From Providencia sp. R33 (GTDB lineage: Bacteria > Pseudomonadota > Gammaproteobacteria > Enterobacterales > Enterobacteriaceae): a DNA stretch of 64,000 bases. This document shows positions 12,201 to 20,364 of the stretch, piece after piece. Numbering within the stretch: the stretch's first letter is position 1; each line of letters begins with the position of its first letter. The translations under genes were made by a program, and so were the position numbers. The stretch is from positions 248,001-312,000 of the forward strand of contig NZ_CP072453.1 in the NCBI RefSeq assembly GCF_019343475.1. Direction: 5' to 3'. The notes under the pieces are model-generated. The model did no database searches. It had not been told where the DNA came from and worked only from the letters and a program-made list of their open reading frames with translations.

Positions 12201-13006
12201 AAAAAGAACTGTTAGTTGCTTTCAATGATGATGCTAAATTAATCAACAATATATTATTGCCACCTATTAAAAATCTGTATCCTAGTTTTGAGTTTAATAA
12301 TATTGAAGTCGTTTCTGGGGGGCTATTAATGTCGGCTGAAAGTGGTGAGATTTTTTATGTTGATCTCTTAAGTAGCCAATCAAATAGTCAATTTAATCAT
12401 TTAAGTTCTTCATTGATTATTCATGGTGGAAAAGGTGATGATATTTTAAGCCCTACTGTTATTGATGATGTTAAAAATATTGTACTCAGTGGTGGGGAAG
12501 GGCAGGACAGGTATTTAATTTCGATGGAGACATGGAAAAATTATCAAACCATCATTATTGATAATGACAGCTATGATGAGATAGAGGATCTTATTATTTT
12601 GCCTGTGGTGGATGTGAAATCATTAATAGTAATGCGTAGAGATGACGATTTAGTGGTTTTTGATATGCATTCATCTACAACATTAATATTAAGGCAGGTA
12701 TTCGATGAAGAATCAAAAGGACGCCATCATTTAAGAATACAGATGAATAATCAACCGAATACGATGAGTTTGGAAGCGTTTTCTGAGGAAGCTATTCATG
12801 TTGAGTCTCTTTTTAAGATAGATAAAAAAACAAGTGATGAAGCAATGGCGAGTAGTGAACACTATACACAACTTATTGTAGATAAAATAACGTCATTTAA
12901 TGTTGATGATAGAGCTCATCTACAAGGGGGAAATGATTTATTACTTTCAACAAATACAGCATATAGTCACTCTCGTTTATTAACGAATAGGGTGTCAAAA
13001 TATTAA
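6227..13006 (+). CDS. Giant multidomain toxin: HopA1-like, YopT-like C58 protease, TcdA/TcdB-type pore domain, RTX-like tail
   Basis: A single intact frame of 2259 residues with an aaagga ribosome-binding site; no Sec signal peptide. Residues about 130-300 resemble the Pseudomonas HopA1 type III effector (ARLTINV, KIMGPRKLGRLTDQAVIYL, VDHTPIGM, GISYSETMGGQSTSHGESR, HYGYDSKDP). Residues about 765-900 look like a C58/YopT-type cysteine protease: Cys774 in GGRCYPLV, His863 in NHSMLIGK, Asp882 in FYDPNFGVF. Residues about 1050-1650 resemble the TcdA/TcdB translocation domain, with a long hydrophobic stretch near 1205-1265. The tail has two RTX-like motifs (GGKGDD at 2067, GGEGQD at 2089), as in the LifA/Efa1 family. 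Overall it is LifA-like, but HopA1 stands where LifA has a glycosyltransferase. The gene is much more AT-rich than its neighbours, suggesting transfer. Export route and target are not visible. Confidence 0.85.
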   Translation: MGKDSYNSMLWLARSGRYIIENDDKYNELIKKIKIDFKLNNNSWNDLLRGNKKEIEGKITDVIYHLYSNDKPDNSESLNKEEKERFLESFESLLTEGVREKVEIKVQGQNERPFFELTKEQLLNGSAYRILPKDYRKRYLTRSHLMARLTINVNKKNYENLAKALIEIYDHDLNKNIIQAKIMGPRKLGRLTDQAVIYLAEADLEKAQEVSQQLIDLLPPDALVDHTPIGMTQLMKGISYSETMGGQSTSHGESRAVIMAKAITESLLTDEKLKIVLPRMLQHYGYDSKDPAFISLAIKDGFLKTSLYHPEIEHEIETPSRDIQNFTLNPEVFCYGYKLNESSLNKIKNIPEIGKVIFYRNNHGYDVNFVDNSYEAGIPYALDCYFLNTDLKEKESEVPEYVNVSKKNPINKFIFIGEIMKGSVIVTDFDSESYRVYYDNRYHSSLLYDNVVMAVDEMDYFNERKTGANMFMYFNGEQWKLIHQKSSENDKLIYEPNKIMHLSPGEYSFESNNSKFLEYRISVHEKLKMFANKLDVDIYGSDKDKKTSIDWNDLSHKIKKKLKVKSNEFEIKAKEINELLKVERNSEVIAKTKDLIEINRVLNSVEIKQFNEVYSNIFDVEYAYFWQGIKRKKGMDSVVKAKSSQSSEFQDNILVSERYENLLYLHKITRNKNFRENFFEGTKNYQKEVIDGFDNSMTSLELKKLYLTADFTAKERGALYRHVQDASYAEYIDKVLLDTGKISEFFYDNGSKVNRLIPQDFYLSAIKSDSGGRCYPLVRAMSVALVKEGEIGANKLIDKLFISAANPEERNSYLLKEGLKNLHSNTDAIESSDNYGRLTLKSIKNLLDIRDETMMLAVNSQNHSMLIGKMINSNKKTFYFYDPNFGVFSFDDSTTMFSAVKKFFIDKQFSSYYSAYEIDKKPAFNTVYIDTEKMDLVSIGNNLTVGDLSEEEDLTVIEVRQNKANEIVKSQNEIYSDLQLKQSLIILDAQQWADKISEATYKISSENQLEGKWLPLFYNIERKSEGQYRIQFIHVDDPSLTRWVETTDRTFAEFHQYNIERMKEFTQYYHLQGDEFELKEQSIEGCSIDGLNAGIAIQAIIQWSEDRNRNENTKVNSKTNLSAALKIHSYVNYALMTHSIAKDGIHVTQLVGTAMRRNTQITSTSIGFFNSSLARVANEGLMSVFNGALIGFDIYELSQAENESQTVVFGTQLAFDSASLIASTAAIGANALGYTTASASFGGMGVIVAGLGIGFSALARNFAEIGESAKAVGLYFHALDIAYQNGGYEYKSEENVLIPRFGAIFKTLDLQNNLVEFDSQYIYRTSDKSSGGGRRNYIFWAGNFPTIVRDRQQAINIREGIGYQDKTHHVNFSDREILFLPITPKSFLKYDYNLWPGATTRHDSGFDVIRRLEETNHFDYDFYIFPSENTITHIYHEYVETPVAVKLDANKRNLVIPSIPIEWRNFMNYKIYGNGGEYKLTLNEGAKITLIENSDEWHPSHWLINATVLKNDKIEIFENRIKVGGVDIYIEEKNRSGKYFIVTKKNETNEIDFLNKRINVISENENSWKDDIPGFERYLHELVKEHRFNQQYVIIENYQYHGNNVGRAYFEVKNERFIFTHSIEQEKSKGILGAVLENTAIFYSLELPLIWVTEIESGNIFAEYRLKNNQSRPFEILNSWKNKDIIYFSCRYKDTNETANYQIIDSKIEIVSLTASPDVLIRLAKTPTNLAGHKSEEILQNYLIHNENNVQYESIDYQNIADMVMISGQADQQIYHRYWLRKKDDTLIKPNLSPSLDYGVFPRERERLQSHWAIPEDLNLAGSLFDSEGTEIFYFYSDKEKVIYQQKGAGQDILNAIKPSAWFMYTPNLERAFTWKGHIMTVDTYGVVSQINAKGDLSVVALNDKWFQGHPYWWRDLENKYRDKSALALLGIKNENNENVLPAWFDHGNIVIAHQLSSENELQFLGANINNSGALIFDKKQKKLYEQPFVTEKELLVAFNDDAKLINNILLPPIKNLYPSFEFNNIEVVSGGLLMSAESGEIFYVDLLSSQSNSQFNHLSSSLIIHGGKGDDILSPTVIDDVKNIVLSGGEGQDRYLISMETWKNYQTIIIDNDSYDEIEDLIILPVVDVKSLIVMRRDDDLVVFDMHSSTTLILRQVFDEESKGRHHLRIQMNNQPNTMSLEAFSEEAIHVESLFKIDKKTSDEAMASSEHYTQLIVDKITSFNVDDRAHLQGGNDLLLSTNTAYSHSRLLTNRVSKY

Positions 13007-13030
13007 TATAATCTTACTGGTGATTATATT
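13005..13030 (+). terminator. Hairpin at end of the toxin gene (weak terminator)
   Basis: Perfect 9-bp inverted repeat aatataatc / gattatatt with an 8-base loop, overlapping the toxin stop codon. There is no proper T-tract and the stem is AT-only, so termination may be inefficient. Confidence 0.45.
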
Positions 13031-13341
13031 TTAGGGTGGTTTTATTCAGTAAATATCTATTCTTGATTTAAACGCCAGTAAATTATTTTTTACTAGAATA
13101 GCATGAAAATAATATTTAAGTTAAGTGTCATATATTTCGAATATAACATTTCGTTATTTACGAGTTAATTGGTAGGTTTTTTGGAGTTAATGATAATTGT
13201 CGTTAAATTACACGGTGTAGATCGCACTTTTGGCTACTCCACATTTTCATTCCATTCAATTAACTCTATATTTCAGACCTCGTAAATAAATATTAACAAT
13301 AATACTCGAAAACAATTTGCTTCCGAGCTATGGAGTTTTAC
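13031..13341. other. Spacer upstream of the SLC13 transporter, no gene seen
   Basis: About 310 bp of AT-rich sequence after the toxin. No coding frame with a ribosome-binding site was recognised. It presumably contains the promoter for the transporter. Confidence 0.5.
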
Positions 13342-14727
13342 ATGGATGCTTCTGAATCTTTGACGCCGGCAGTAAGTCCTACTCCCGCAAATAAGCGTGG
13401 TTGGATTATTTTAGCAATTGATATTGTGCTGCTAATTGTACTCTTGAAATACCTGCCCTTTGATGAAAAAGCGAATGCAGGTTTAGCAATGATGGTCTTC
13501 ATTGGTGTGCTTTGGTTAACTGAAGCTATACACGTCACAGTGACAGCGCTCTGTATTCCTATTTTAGCAGTAGTCCTAGGGCTAATGAATACAGGGGATG
13601 CACTTAAATCCTTTGCAAACCCAATCATTTTCTTATTTTTTGGGGGATTTGCGTTAGCAACGGCTTTACACATTCAAGGCCTAGATAGGCTTATAGCCAA
13701 TCGCTTATTAATGGCAGCGCGAGGGCGTCTTTCTATTGCCGTATTATTGTTATTCGGTGTCACAGCAGGCTTATCAATGTGGATCAGTAACACAGCAACA
13801 GCGGCAATGATGTTACCGCTTGTGCTCGGTATTTTGTCCAATCTTGATGTGCGCCATGAACGTAATACCTTTGTGTTTGTATTACTTGGTGTTGCTTATA
13901 GTGCAAGTATTGGTGGATTAGGAACGATTGTTGGTAGTCCTCCAAATGCCATTGCAGCTTCTGCTTTAGGTTTAGATTTTCTGTCTTGGATGAAATATGG
14001 CATTCCAATTATGGTTGTCTTATTGCCAATGATGTTTGTTTTGATGTATATGATGCTGCGACCAAATCTTAAACATCGCTTTGAAATTGAATTAGAGCAT
14101 GTTCAATGGAACAGCAAGCGTATTACTGCAATGGTCATATTCTTGTTAGCTGTAGTCTGTTGGATCACCAGTACTTTCATAAGTGACGCGTTCGGTGGTG
14201 TAAAAGATTTAGATACCATCATTGCGATGAGCGCCGCAATTCTCATTTGTATTACAGGTGTTGCAAGTTGGTCTCAGATTCAAAAAAACACAGAGTGGGG
14301 CGTATTGATGTTATTCGGTGGTGGTCTAACACTGAGTGCAATTTTAAGCTCTTCTGGCGCAAGTAAAATTATGGCTGATTGGATGCAGCTGACATTTGGT
14401 CAAAGCCATTGGTTTGTTATCATTTTAGCAGTCACGACGTTTATCATTATTTTGACAGAATTCACCAGTAATACTGCGAGTGCTGCATTATTAGTGCCTA
14501 TTTTTGCAACAGTGGCTGAAGCGTTAGGGATGCCAGTGATTGTACTGACAATGATTATCGGTATTGGCGCATCGTGTGCCTTCATGTTGCCAGTCGCAAC
14601 ACCGCCAAATGCGATAGTGTTTGGTTCGGGTTATATTCGTCAAATAGAAATGGTGAGAGTCGGGGCTGTATTGAATGTCGCTTGTATCATTGTGATTTCA
14701 TTATTTGCTTGGTTCTTCTGGATGTAG
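13342..14727 (+). CDS. SLC13/DASS family sodium-coupled anion (dicarboxylate-type) transporter
   Basis: Inner-membrane permease of the divalent anion:sodium symporter family (VcINDY-like), which imports C4-dicarboxylates, citrate or sulfate-like anions. The 461 residues form about 11 hydrophobic segments. The family hallmark, two inverted-repeat SNT motifs, is clear: SNTATAAMMLP and TSNTASAALLVP, each followed by a helix hairpin with GTIVGSPPNA or MLPVATPPNA, which bind sodium and substrate in this family. The ATG at 13342 is preferred because ggag lies 6 bases before it; an in-frame ATG at 13330 lacks a good ribosome-binding site. The substrate cannot be told from sequence. It sits alone between two virulence-type genes and has its own terminator. 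Confidence 0.88.
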   Translation: MDASESLTPAVSPTPANKRGWIILAIDIVLLIVLLKYLPFDEKANAGLAMMVFIGVLWLTEAIHVTVTALCIPILAVVLGLMNTGDALKSFANPIIFLFFGGFALATALHIQGLDRLIANRLLMAARGRLSIAVLLLFGVTAGLSMWISNTATAAMMLPLVLGILSNLDVRHERNTFVFVLLGVAYSASIGGLGTIVGSPPNAIAASALGLDFLSWMKYGIPIMVVLLPMMFVLMYMMLRPNLKHRFEIELEHVQWNSKRITAMVIFLLAVVCWITSTFISDAFGGVKDLDTIIAMSAAILICITGVASWSQIQKNTEWGVLMLFGGGLTLSAILSSSGASKIMADWMQLTFGQSHWFVIILAVTTFIIILTEFTSNTASAALLVPIFATVAEALGMPVIVLTMIIGIGASCAFMLPVATPPNAIVFGSGYIRQIEMVRVGAVLNVACIIVISLFAWFFWM

Positions 14728-14744
14728 TTAGAAAAATATACCTT

Positions 14745-14770
14745 ACGGCCTCTTCTTTTGAGGCCGTTTT
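14745..14770 (+). terminator. Rho-independent terminator, SLC13 transporter gene
   Basis: Stem acggcctc / gaggccgt (14745-14752, 14760-14767) followed by T residues. It could also serve the convergent TPS gene from the other side. Confidence 0.8.
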
Positions 14771-14794
14771 ACATTGTTGTGCTGCATTTCGATA

Positions 14795-15733
14795 TTATTG
14801 AAGGGGGCGTGCGACAAGTGCTTGTTGATTTTTCCCTATCTGAATAACTCCTGTATTTGTAAATGTAATTTCACTGTTACCACGCAACGAAAAATTCATC
14901 GCTTTAATTATTCCCTGTATATCGATTTTATTTTGAGGGCAAAGAAAATCATTAGTACATTGATATTGATGACTTTCTAGCATTATGGTGTGCCCTGTTA
15001 ATTTTGCTTGTTCACTTAATTCAAAGATATTCCCCTGAAAATAAGGGACATCTGTTTTGAATTTAGTGCTGTGTTTTACCACACCTTCACTGGGAGAAAG
15101 TGTTCCACTGCCTGATGCACTGATGTAGTTTTGCAAGGCAGCATTGATATTGAGGTTATTTTGCAGTTTTATTTGATCGGCAAAAACATTCATTTTAGAT
15201 AGCTGAATTGGATTGCCTTGTTGTTGGCTTATGCTGACGAGCCCAGCCGGTTGGGTTGAAAACTTAAGGTTACTATAGTCCTCCTGTTTTTTAGGGTTGA
15301 GTTGTTTCTTATTTTCTTTGTTTCTACTGTATTGTTGTTCTAGTTTCCCTGCAATTAAAGACAGACTATTGATATTATTTATCGCGCCTTTTTTCCACGA
15401 GATACCATTTGGGTTTGCAATAACCAAGTTTGCACGTTGACCCTTGATACCCAAGATCCCTTGAATTTGCGTTTCTTCGGTGCCCGTCACTTCTGCGAGT
15501 ATTAACTTGGCTGCCTTATCATTCAAGTTGTTATTACTGGCTATATCATTATTAAAAACCAAACCGTGTTCATTTGAAGATAACGTTTCAAATGTATTGA
15601 ATGAAATATGGTTTTTTAGTGGTGCATTGATATTGATGATTTTGGCTTTATCAATGCTGATTTCATTTGCATTAGTGATAAGCGGTGAAAATAAGAAAAT
15701 GGCCGTAATTGTTTGTGCCGCTATTGATTTCAT
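14795..15733 (-). CDS. Stand-alone two-partner-secretion (TPS) domain protein, FhaB/HpmA N-terminus type
   Basis: The 312 residues begin with a Sec signal peptide (about 1-23, ending TNANE) and then contain little more than a TPS secretion domain, the part of FhaB- and HpmA-type exoproteins recognised by the outer-membrane TpsB transporter. Seen: FNTFETL (residues 45-51), GLVFNN, and the diagnostic ANPNGISW (106-113). A CTNDFLC pair near residues 258-264 could form a disulfide. Normal TpsA proteins are well over 1000 residues; here the frame stops just after the TPS region and the 68 bp before the neighbouring terminator hold no continuation. No TpsB gene is in the window. It may be a remnant of a larger adhesin or a small secreted protein in its own right. 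Confidence 0.8.
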   Translation of the reverse strand: MKSIAAQTITAIFLFSPLITNANEISIDKAKIININAPLKNHISFNTFETLSSNEHGLVFNNDIASNNNLNDKAAKLILAEVTGTEETQIQGILGIKGQRANLVIANPNGISWKKGAINNINSLSLIAGKLEQQYSRNKENKKQLNPKKQEDYSNLKFSTQPAGLVSISQQQGNPIQLSKMNVFADQIKLQNNLNINAALQNYISASGSGTLSPSEGVVKHSTKFKTDVPYFQGNIFELSEQAKLTGHTIMLESHQYQCTNDFLCPQNKIDIQGIIKAMNFSLRGNSEITFTNTGVIQIGKNQQALVARPLQ

Positions 15734-15868
15734 TTATCAGCTCCCTGCTATTAAAAAATTCCTTCATCGCTAACGAGTATAAGGGGTAATGCATTTTTCA
15801 AAGCAATCAAAAAATAGTATGGGATTGATAGAAACAATCAAAATAGGGTAACTGTATTGGATTAAGAA

Positions 15869-15900
15869 TAAAAAAAGAGCCACATTTCTGCGGCTCCTAT
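15869..15900 (-). terminator. Rho-independent terminator after acrB
   Basis: Read on the minus strand: a gagcc / ggctc stem (15892-15896 pairing with 15877-15881) followed by seven T residues, about 20 bp beyond the acrB stop codon. Confidence 0.85.
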
Positions 15901-15920
15901 TTTAGGTCACTTATCAGCAA

Positions 15921-18900
15921 TTAGTGCGCTGTTGGTGGATGGCTGTGTTCAATATCTTCAGACTTCTTAGAGAAGCGGCGACGGATCACCACAAAGAAGA
16001 CGGGAACAAAGAAGATAGCCAGTGAGGTTGCAGCGAACATACCTCCCAGAACGCCCGTACCTACTGAGTTCTGAGATGCAGAACCTGCACCATTACTAAA
16101 CACTAGCGGGATAACACCTAACATAAATGCCAATGATGTCATCAGGATTGGTCGTAAACGCATCTTAACGGCCTCTAGCGTTGCTTCAACTAACCCTTTA
16201 CCTTCTTTTTCCATCAAGTCTTTGGCGAATTCAACAATCAAGATTGCGTTTTTCGCCGAGAGCCCAATGGTTGTTAACAGGCCTACCTTAAAGTAAACGT
16301 CATTATCTAAACCACGGACGCTGGTAAAGAGTAATGCACCGATAATACCCAGTGGAACCACTAACATAACGGAGAATGGCACTGACCAGCTTTCATAAAG
16401 TGCAGCCAGACAGAGGAATACCACTATCAAGGAAATCGCATACAGAGCAGGGGCTTGGTTACCTGCTAAGCGTTCCTGATAGGACATACCCGTCCACTCA
16501 TAACCAATACCTTCCGGTAGGTTTTCAGTTGTTAGTTTTTCCATCAATAGCATCGCATCACCGGTACTTTGACCTGGTGCTGCTTGGCCTTGAATATTCA
16601 TCGCAGGTACACCGTTATAACGCTCTAAACGTGGTGAACCAAACTTCCAAGGGTCTTTGGATTCATCTAAGAATGCAGAGAATGGAACCATTTTACCTTG
16701 GTTATTACGAACATACAGGTTGCTAATATCCGATGGCAACATACGACTTTCTGCATCACCTTGTACGTAAACTTTCTTAACACGACCACGGTCGATAAAG
16801 TCGTTCACATAGCTTCCACCAAAGACGGAGCTGAGTGTTGCGTTAATATCGCTGATTGCGACGCCTTGTGCCTGTGCTTTTTGTTGGTCAATGTAGATAC
16901 GGTATTGTGACGTATCATCTTGTCCATTTGGACGAACACCTTGGAGCATTTCTGGATGTTGGGCCGCTAAACCAAGTAATTGGTTACGTGCTTGCATCAG
17001 TTTGTCATGCCCTAAGTTACCTTTATCAACTAATTCGAAGTCAAAACCGTCTGCGGTACCTAATTCAACAATTGCAGGTAGGTTAAAGGCGTAAATTAGC
17101 GCTTCCTGTTTCTTGGACATCGCGATATTTGCGCGTTGTACAATCGCATCAACATGGTTTTCATCACCTTTACGTTCGCTCCAGTTTTTCAGAACGACGA
17201 AGGCGAGACCCATATTTTGACCTTGACCAGCAAAGCTAAAGCCCCCAACGGTAAAGACAGATTCAACATTGTCTTTTTCGTCAGTGTGGTAGTAGTTATT
17301 TACTTCATCCAACACGGCTTGGGTTTGTTCTTGTGTTGATCCTGGCGGTAATTGAACCATTGACAGGAATACACCTTGGTCTTCTGCAGGTAAGAAGGAC
17401 GACGGCAAACGAACAAACATAAATGCCATGCCTGCCACTAAAATCAGGTAAATAACAAGGTAACGACCTGTGCCGTTAAGCATGCGGCTTACGCTGTCTG
17501 TGTAGTGGTGAGCTTGCTTTTCAAACGTTCTGTTAAACCACCCAAAGAACCCTTTTTGGCTACCATGGCTGCCTTTCTCAATAGGCTTCAACATCGTCGC
17601 ACACAGTGCCGGTGTTAAAATCATGGCCACCAGAACTGACAGGATCATGGACGAAACAATGGTAATTGAGAACTGACGGTAAATTGCCCCTGTTGAACCA
17701 CCAAAGAAGGCCATTGGGATGAATACCGCAGACAGAACCATTGCAATACCGACTAACGCACCTTGGATTTGACCCATTGATTTTTTGGTCGCTTCTTTCG
17801 GTGATAAGCCTTCTTCTTGCATAACACGTTCAACGTTCTCTACAACAACGATGGCATCATCGACGAGTAGACCGATGGCGAGTACCATCGCGAACATGGT
17901 CAAGGTGTTTATTGAGTAACCAAACGCCGATAGGATGGCAAATGTCCCCAACAAGACAACTGGAACGGCAATCGTTGGAATTAATGTGGCACGAATGTTC
18001 TGGAGGAACAAATACATAACCACAACAACCAACATGATTGCTTCAACTAACGTTTTAACAACCTCGTTAATTGAGATTTTAACAAATGGCGTTGTATCGT
18101 ATGGATAAACGATTTCTAACCCTTGAGGGAAGAAAGGTTTCATGTCTTCCAGCGCAGCACGTACGTTGTTAGACGTATCTAACGCATTTGCACCTGTCGC
18201 CAGTTTGATACCAATACCTGCTGCTGGTTTCCCGTTAAAGCGTGCGATCGTACTGTAGTTTTCTGCACCTAACTGAACGTCAGCAACATCTTTAATACGA
18301 ACTTGAGAACCGTCTTGGTTAACACGCAGTAAGATATTGGAAAACTCTTCTGCATTATTTAAACGTGTCTGTGCAATGATTGAGACGTTTAAACGTTGGT
18401 TTGCAATTGACGGTGAACCACCGAGTTGTCCTGCTGCGACTTGGTTATTTTGAACCTTGATAGCATTAATGACATCGGTTGTCGTCATGTTGTATTTAAC
18501 AAGCTGTTCAGGTTTTAACCAAATACGCATCGCATATTGGGTACCAAACAGCTGTGTTTCACCCACACCATTTACACGGCTTAATGGGTCTTTAATATTC
18601 GAACCTACATAGTCGGCAATGTCATATTGGCCCATTGAGCCATCATTAGACACGAAACCTGCAACCATTAAGAACGAACTTGTTGATTTATCGACACTAA
18701 TACCTTGCTGCTGAACTTCTTGTGGCAGCAATGGCATCGCCAGTTGCAATTTATTTTGCACCTGTACTTGCGCGATATCACCATCAGTTCCTGCTTCGAA
18801 AGTAAGCGTAATGCTTGCAGAACCTGATGAGTCACTGCTCGATGACATATATACCAAGTTATCGATACCGTTCATATTCTGTTCGATAACCTGAGTTACT

Positions 18901-19079
18901 GTGTTTTGTACCGTCTCGGCATCCGCTCCCGGATAGTTAGCTGAAATAGAAACAGCCGGCGGTGCGATAGTCGGGTACTGAGAAACAGGTAACTGGATAA
19001 TTGCCAACAGACCAGCAAGCATGGTGATAATCGCAATTACCCACGCAAAAATTGGTCTTTCTATAAAAAACTTAGGCAT
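15921..19079 (-). CDS. acrB: AcrB, RND multidrug efflux transporter
   Basis: Proton-driven inner-membrane trimer that takes up drugs, dyes, bile salts and detergents from the membrane and periplasm and passes them to TolC. The 1052 residues compare with 1049 in E. coli AcrB and are very similar throughout. The proton-relay aspartates are in GLLVDDAIVVVEN and the relay lysine in GLSAKNAILIVEF. It starts with the typical MPKFFIERPIFAWVIAI. It lies 15 bp downstream of acrA in one operon and ends with a terminator. Expression should be controlled by the divergent repressor AcrR. Confidence 0.97.
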   Translation of the reverse strand: MPKFFIERPIFAWVIAIITMLAGLLAIIQLPVSQYPTIAPPAVSISANYPGADAETVQNTVTQVIEQNMNGIDNLVYMSSSSDSSGSASITLTFEAGTDGDIAQVQVQNKLQLAMPLLPQEVQQQGISVDKSTSSFLMVAGFVSNDGSMGQYDIADYVGSNIKDPLSRVNGVGETQLFGTQYAMRIWLKPEQLVKYNMTTTDVINAIKVQNNQVAAGQLGGSPSIANQRLNVSIIAQTRLNNAEEFSNILLRVNQDGSQVRIKDVADVQLGAENYSTIARFNGKPAAGIGIKLATGANALDTSNNVRAALEDMKPFFPQGLEIVYPYDTTPFVKISINEVVKTLVEAIMLVVVVMYLFLQNIRATLIPTIAVPVVLLGTFAILSAFGYSINTLTMFAMVLAIGLLVDDAIVVVENVERVMQEEGLSPKEATKKSMGQIQGALVGIAMVLSAVFIPMAFFGGSTGAIYRQFSITIVSSMILSVLVAMILTPALCATMLKPIEKGSHGSQKGFFGWFNRTFEKQAHHYTDSVSRMLNGTGRYLVIYLILVAGMAFMFVRLPSSFLPAEDQGVFLSMVQLPPGSTQEQTQAVLDEVNNYYHTDEKDNVESVFTVGGFSFAGQGQNMGLAFVVLKNWSERKGDENHVDAIVQRANIAMSKKQEALIYAFNLPAIVELGTADGFDFELVDKGNLGHDKLMQARNQLLGLAAQHPEMLQGVRPNGQDDTSQYRIYIDQQKAQAQGVAISDINATLSSVFGGSYVNDFIDRGRVKKVYVQGDAESRMLPSDISNLYVRNNQGKMVPFSAFLDESKDPWKFGSPRLERYNGVPAMNIQGQAAPGQSTGDAMLLMEKLTTENLPEGIGYEWTGMSYQERLAGNQAPALYAISLIVVFLCLAALYESWSVPFSVMLVVPLGIIGALLFTSVRGLDNDVYFKVGLLTTIGLSAKNAILIVEFAKDLMEKEGKGLVEATLEAVKMRLRPILMTSLAFMLGVIPLVFSNGAGSASQNSVGTGVLGGMFAATSLAIFFVPVFFVVIRRRFSKKSEDIEHSHPPTAH

Positions 19080-19094
19080 TAATCAGCCGCTCCC

Positions 19095-20282
19095 TTATTT
19101 AGACTTTTCTTCAGGTTTAGCCTGATTGTCTATGGATTGCGTTTCTAAGTTTGCTTCCTTAGGATTCACAACAATTCCTGGTTTGATTTTTTGTAAGCCA
19201 ATGACGACAACGCGATCACCTGCTTTTAAGCCATCTTTAATCAGCCATTTGTTGCCAACCGCTTGTCCTGCTTTAACCGTTCTGACTTCAATTTTGTTCT
19301 CTGCGCCAACAACCATGACTTGAGAGGTGCCTTGAGCAGTACGCGATAAGCCTTGTTGAGGAACCAGAATTGCATTTTCAACAACGCCATCTTCTAAAAT
19401 TGCACGGACAAACATTCCCGGAAGTAACTCTTTATTCGGGTTAGGGAAAACGGCTCTCATTGTGATGGAACCTGTGGTTTCATCAACGGTGACATCAGAG
19501 AACTCGAGAACACCTTTTTGTGCGTATTCTTGGCCATTGTTATTAATTAAACTAACAGGTGCCTGACCAGATTCTTTCTGCACAGCGCCTTGTGCTATCT
19601 CATTTTTTAGACGTAGGAAATCATCGCTCGATTGCGTTACGTCAACATAGATAGGGTCAAGTTGCTGAACACGCATTAATTCAGTCGCTTGGCCTGTAGA
19701 AACCAACGCCCCTTCAGTCACATTCGATTTGCCAGTACGGCCACTGATTGGTGCGGTTACTTTGGTATAGTTCAGGTTGATACGTGCAGTTTCAACAGCT
19801 GCTTCCGCTGCTTTGACGGCAGCAAGCGCTTGAGCATAGGTTGAAGTCGCTTGGTCGTATTCTTGCTGACTAATGTAATTCGTCCCTAACAATGGTTTAT
19901 AACGCTTAACCGTCAGCGCCGCGATATTTGCATTCGCTTGCGCTTTTGCAAGTTCTGCTTTTGCACTGTCATAGGTCGCTTGGAAAGGAGCGGGATCAAT
20001 TTGATACAAAGATGTTCCTGCTTCTACGTCGCTACCTTCTTTATAATTACGTTTTAAAATGATGCCGCTCACTTGTGGGCGAACCTCGGCAACACGGAAT
20101 GCAGATGTACGGCCTGGTAACTCGGTCTTGAGAGTCAGAGGTTCGGCTTTCAGCGTAACAATTCCTACTTCAGGCGCCGGGCGTTCTCCGCCACCTTGTT
20201 GTTCATCGTTACAACCTGATAAAGCTAAGCCACCTGAAAGAACCAACAGAGCCAGAGGTAACACCCCTCTGTTTTTTCGCAT
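19095..20282 (-). CDS. acrA: AcrA, periplasmic adaptor lipoprotein of the AcrAB-TolC pump
   Basis: Membrane-fusion protein that links AcrB to TolC. 395 residues (E. coli 397). The lipoprotein signal peptide ends in LSGC with Cys24 as the lipidated residue. After it come beta-barrel and lipoyl half-motifs (PGRTSAFRVAEVRPQVSG; APISGRTGKSNVTEGALV) flanking an alpha-helical hairpin rich in Ala, Gln and Glu (about residues 100-170), and a C-terminal membrane-proximal domain. It is the first gene of acrAB and is divergent from acrR. Confidence 0.97.
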   Translation of the reverse strand: MRKNRGVLPLALLVLSGGLALSGCNDEQQGGGERPAPEVGIVTLKAEPLTLKTELPGRTSAFRVAEVRPQVSGIILKRNYKEGSDVEAGTSLYQIDPAPFQATYDSAKAELAKAQANANIAALTVKRYKPLLGTNYISQQEYDQATSTYAQALAAVKAAEAAVETARINLNYTKVTAPISGRTGKSNVTEGALVSTGQATELMRVQQLDPIYVDVTQSSDDFLRLKNEIAQGAVQKESGQAPVSLINNNGQEYAQKGVLEFSDVTVDETTGSITMRAVFPNPNKELLPGMFVRAILEDGVVENAILVPQQGLSRTAQGTSQVMVVGAENKIEVRTVKAGQAVGNKWLIKDGLKAGDRVVVIGLQKIKPGIVVNPKEANLETQSIDNQAKPEEKSK

Positions 20283-20364
20283 AAGTTAACCTCAATTAAT
20301 CAATATGAGTTCAAAACAAAAATAAGAAAAATGGTAAACAATATGATTTATCACTGTGCTATAG

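Noticed and set aside
6227..13006. Typical RTX exotoxin or MARTX
   Set aside because: Only two nonapeptide-like motifs are present, with no long repeat array and no RTX secretion genes nearby; the order of domains fits the LifA/Efa1-like group better.
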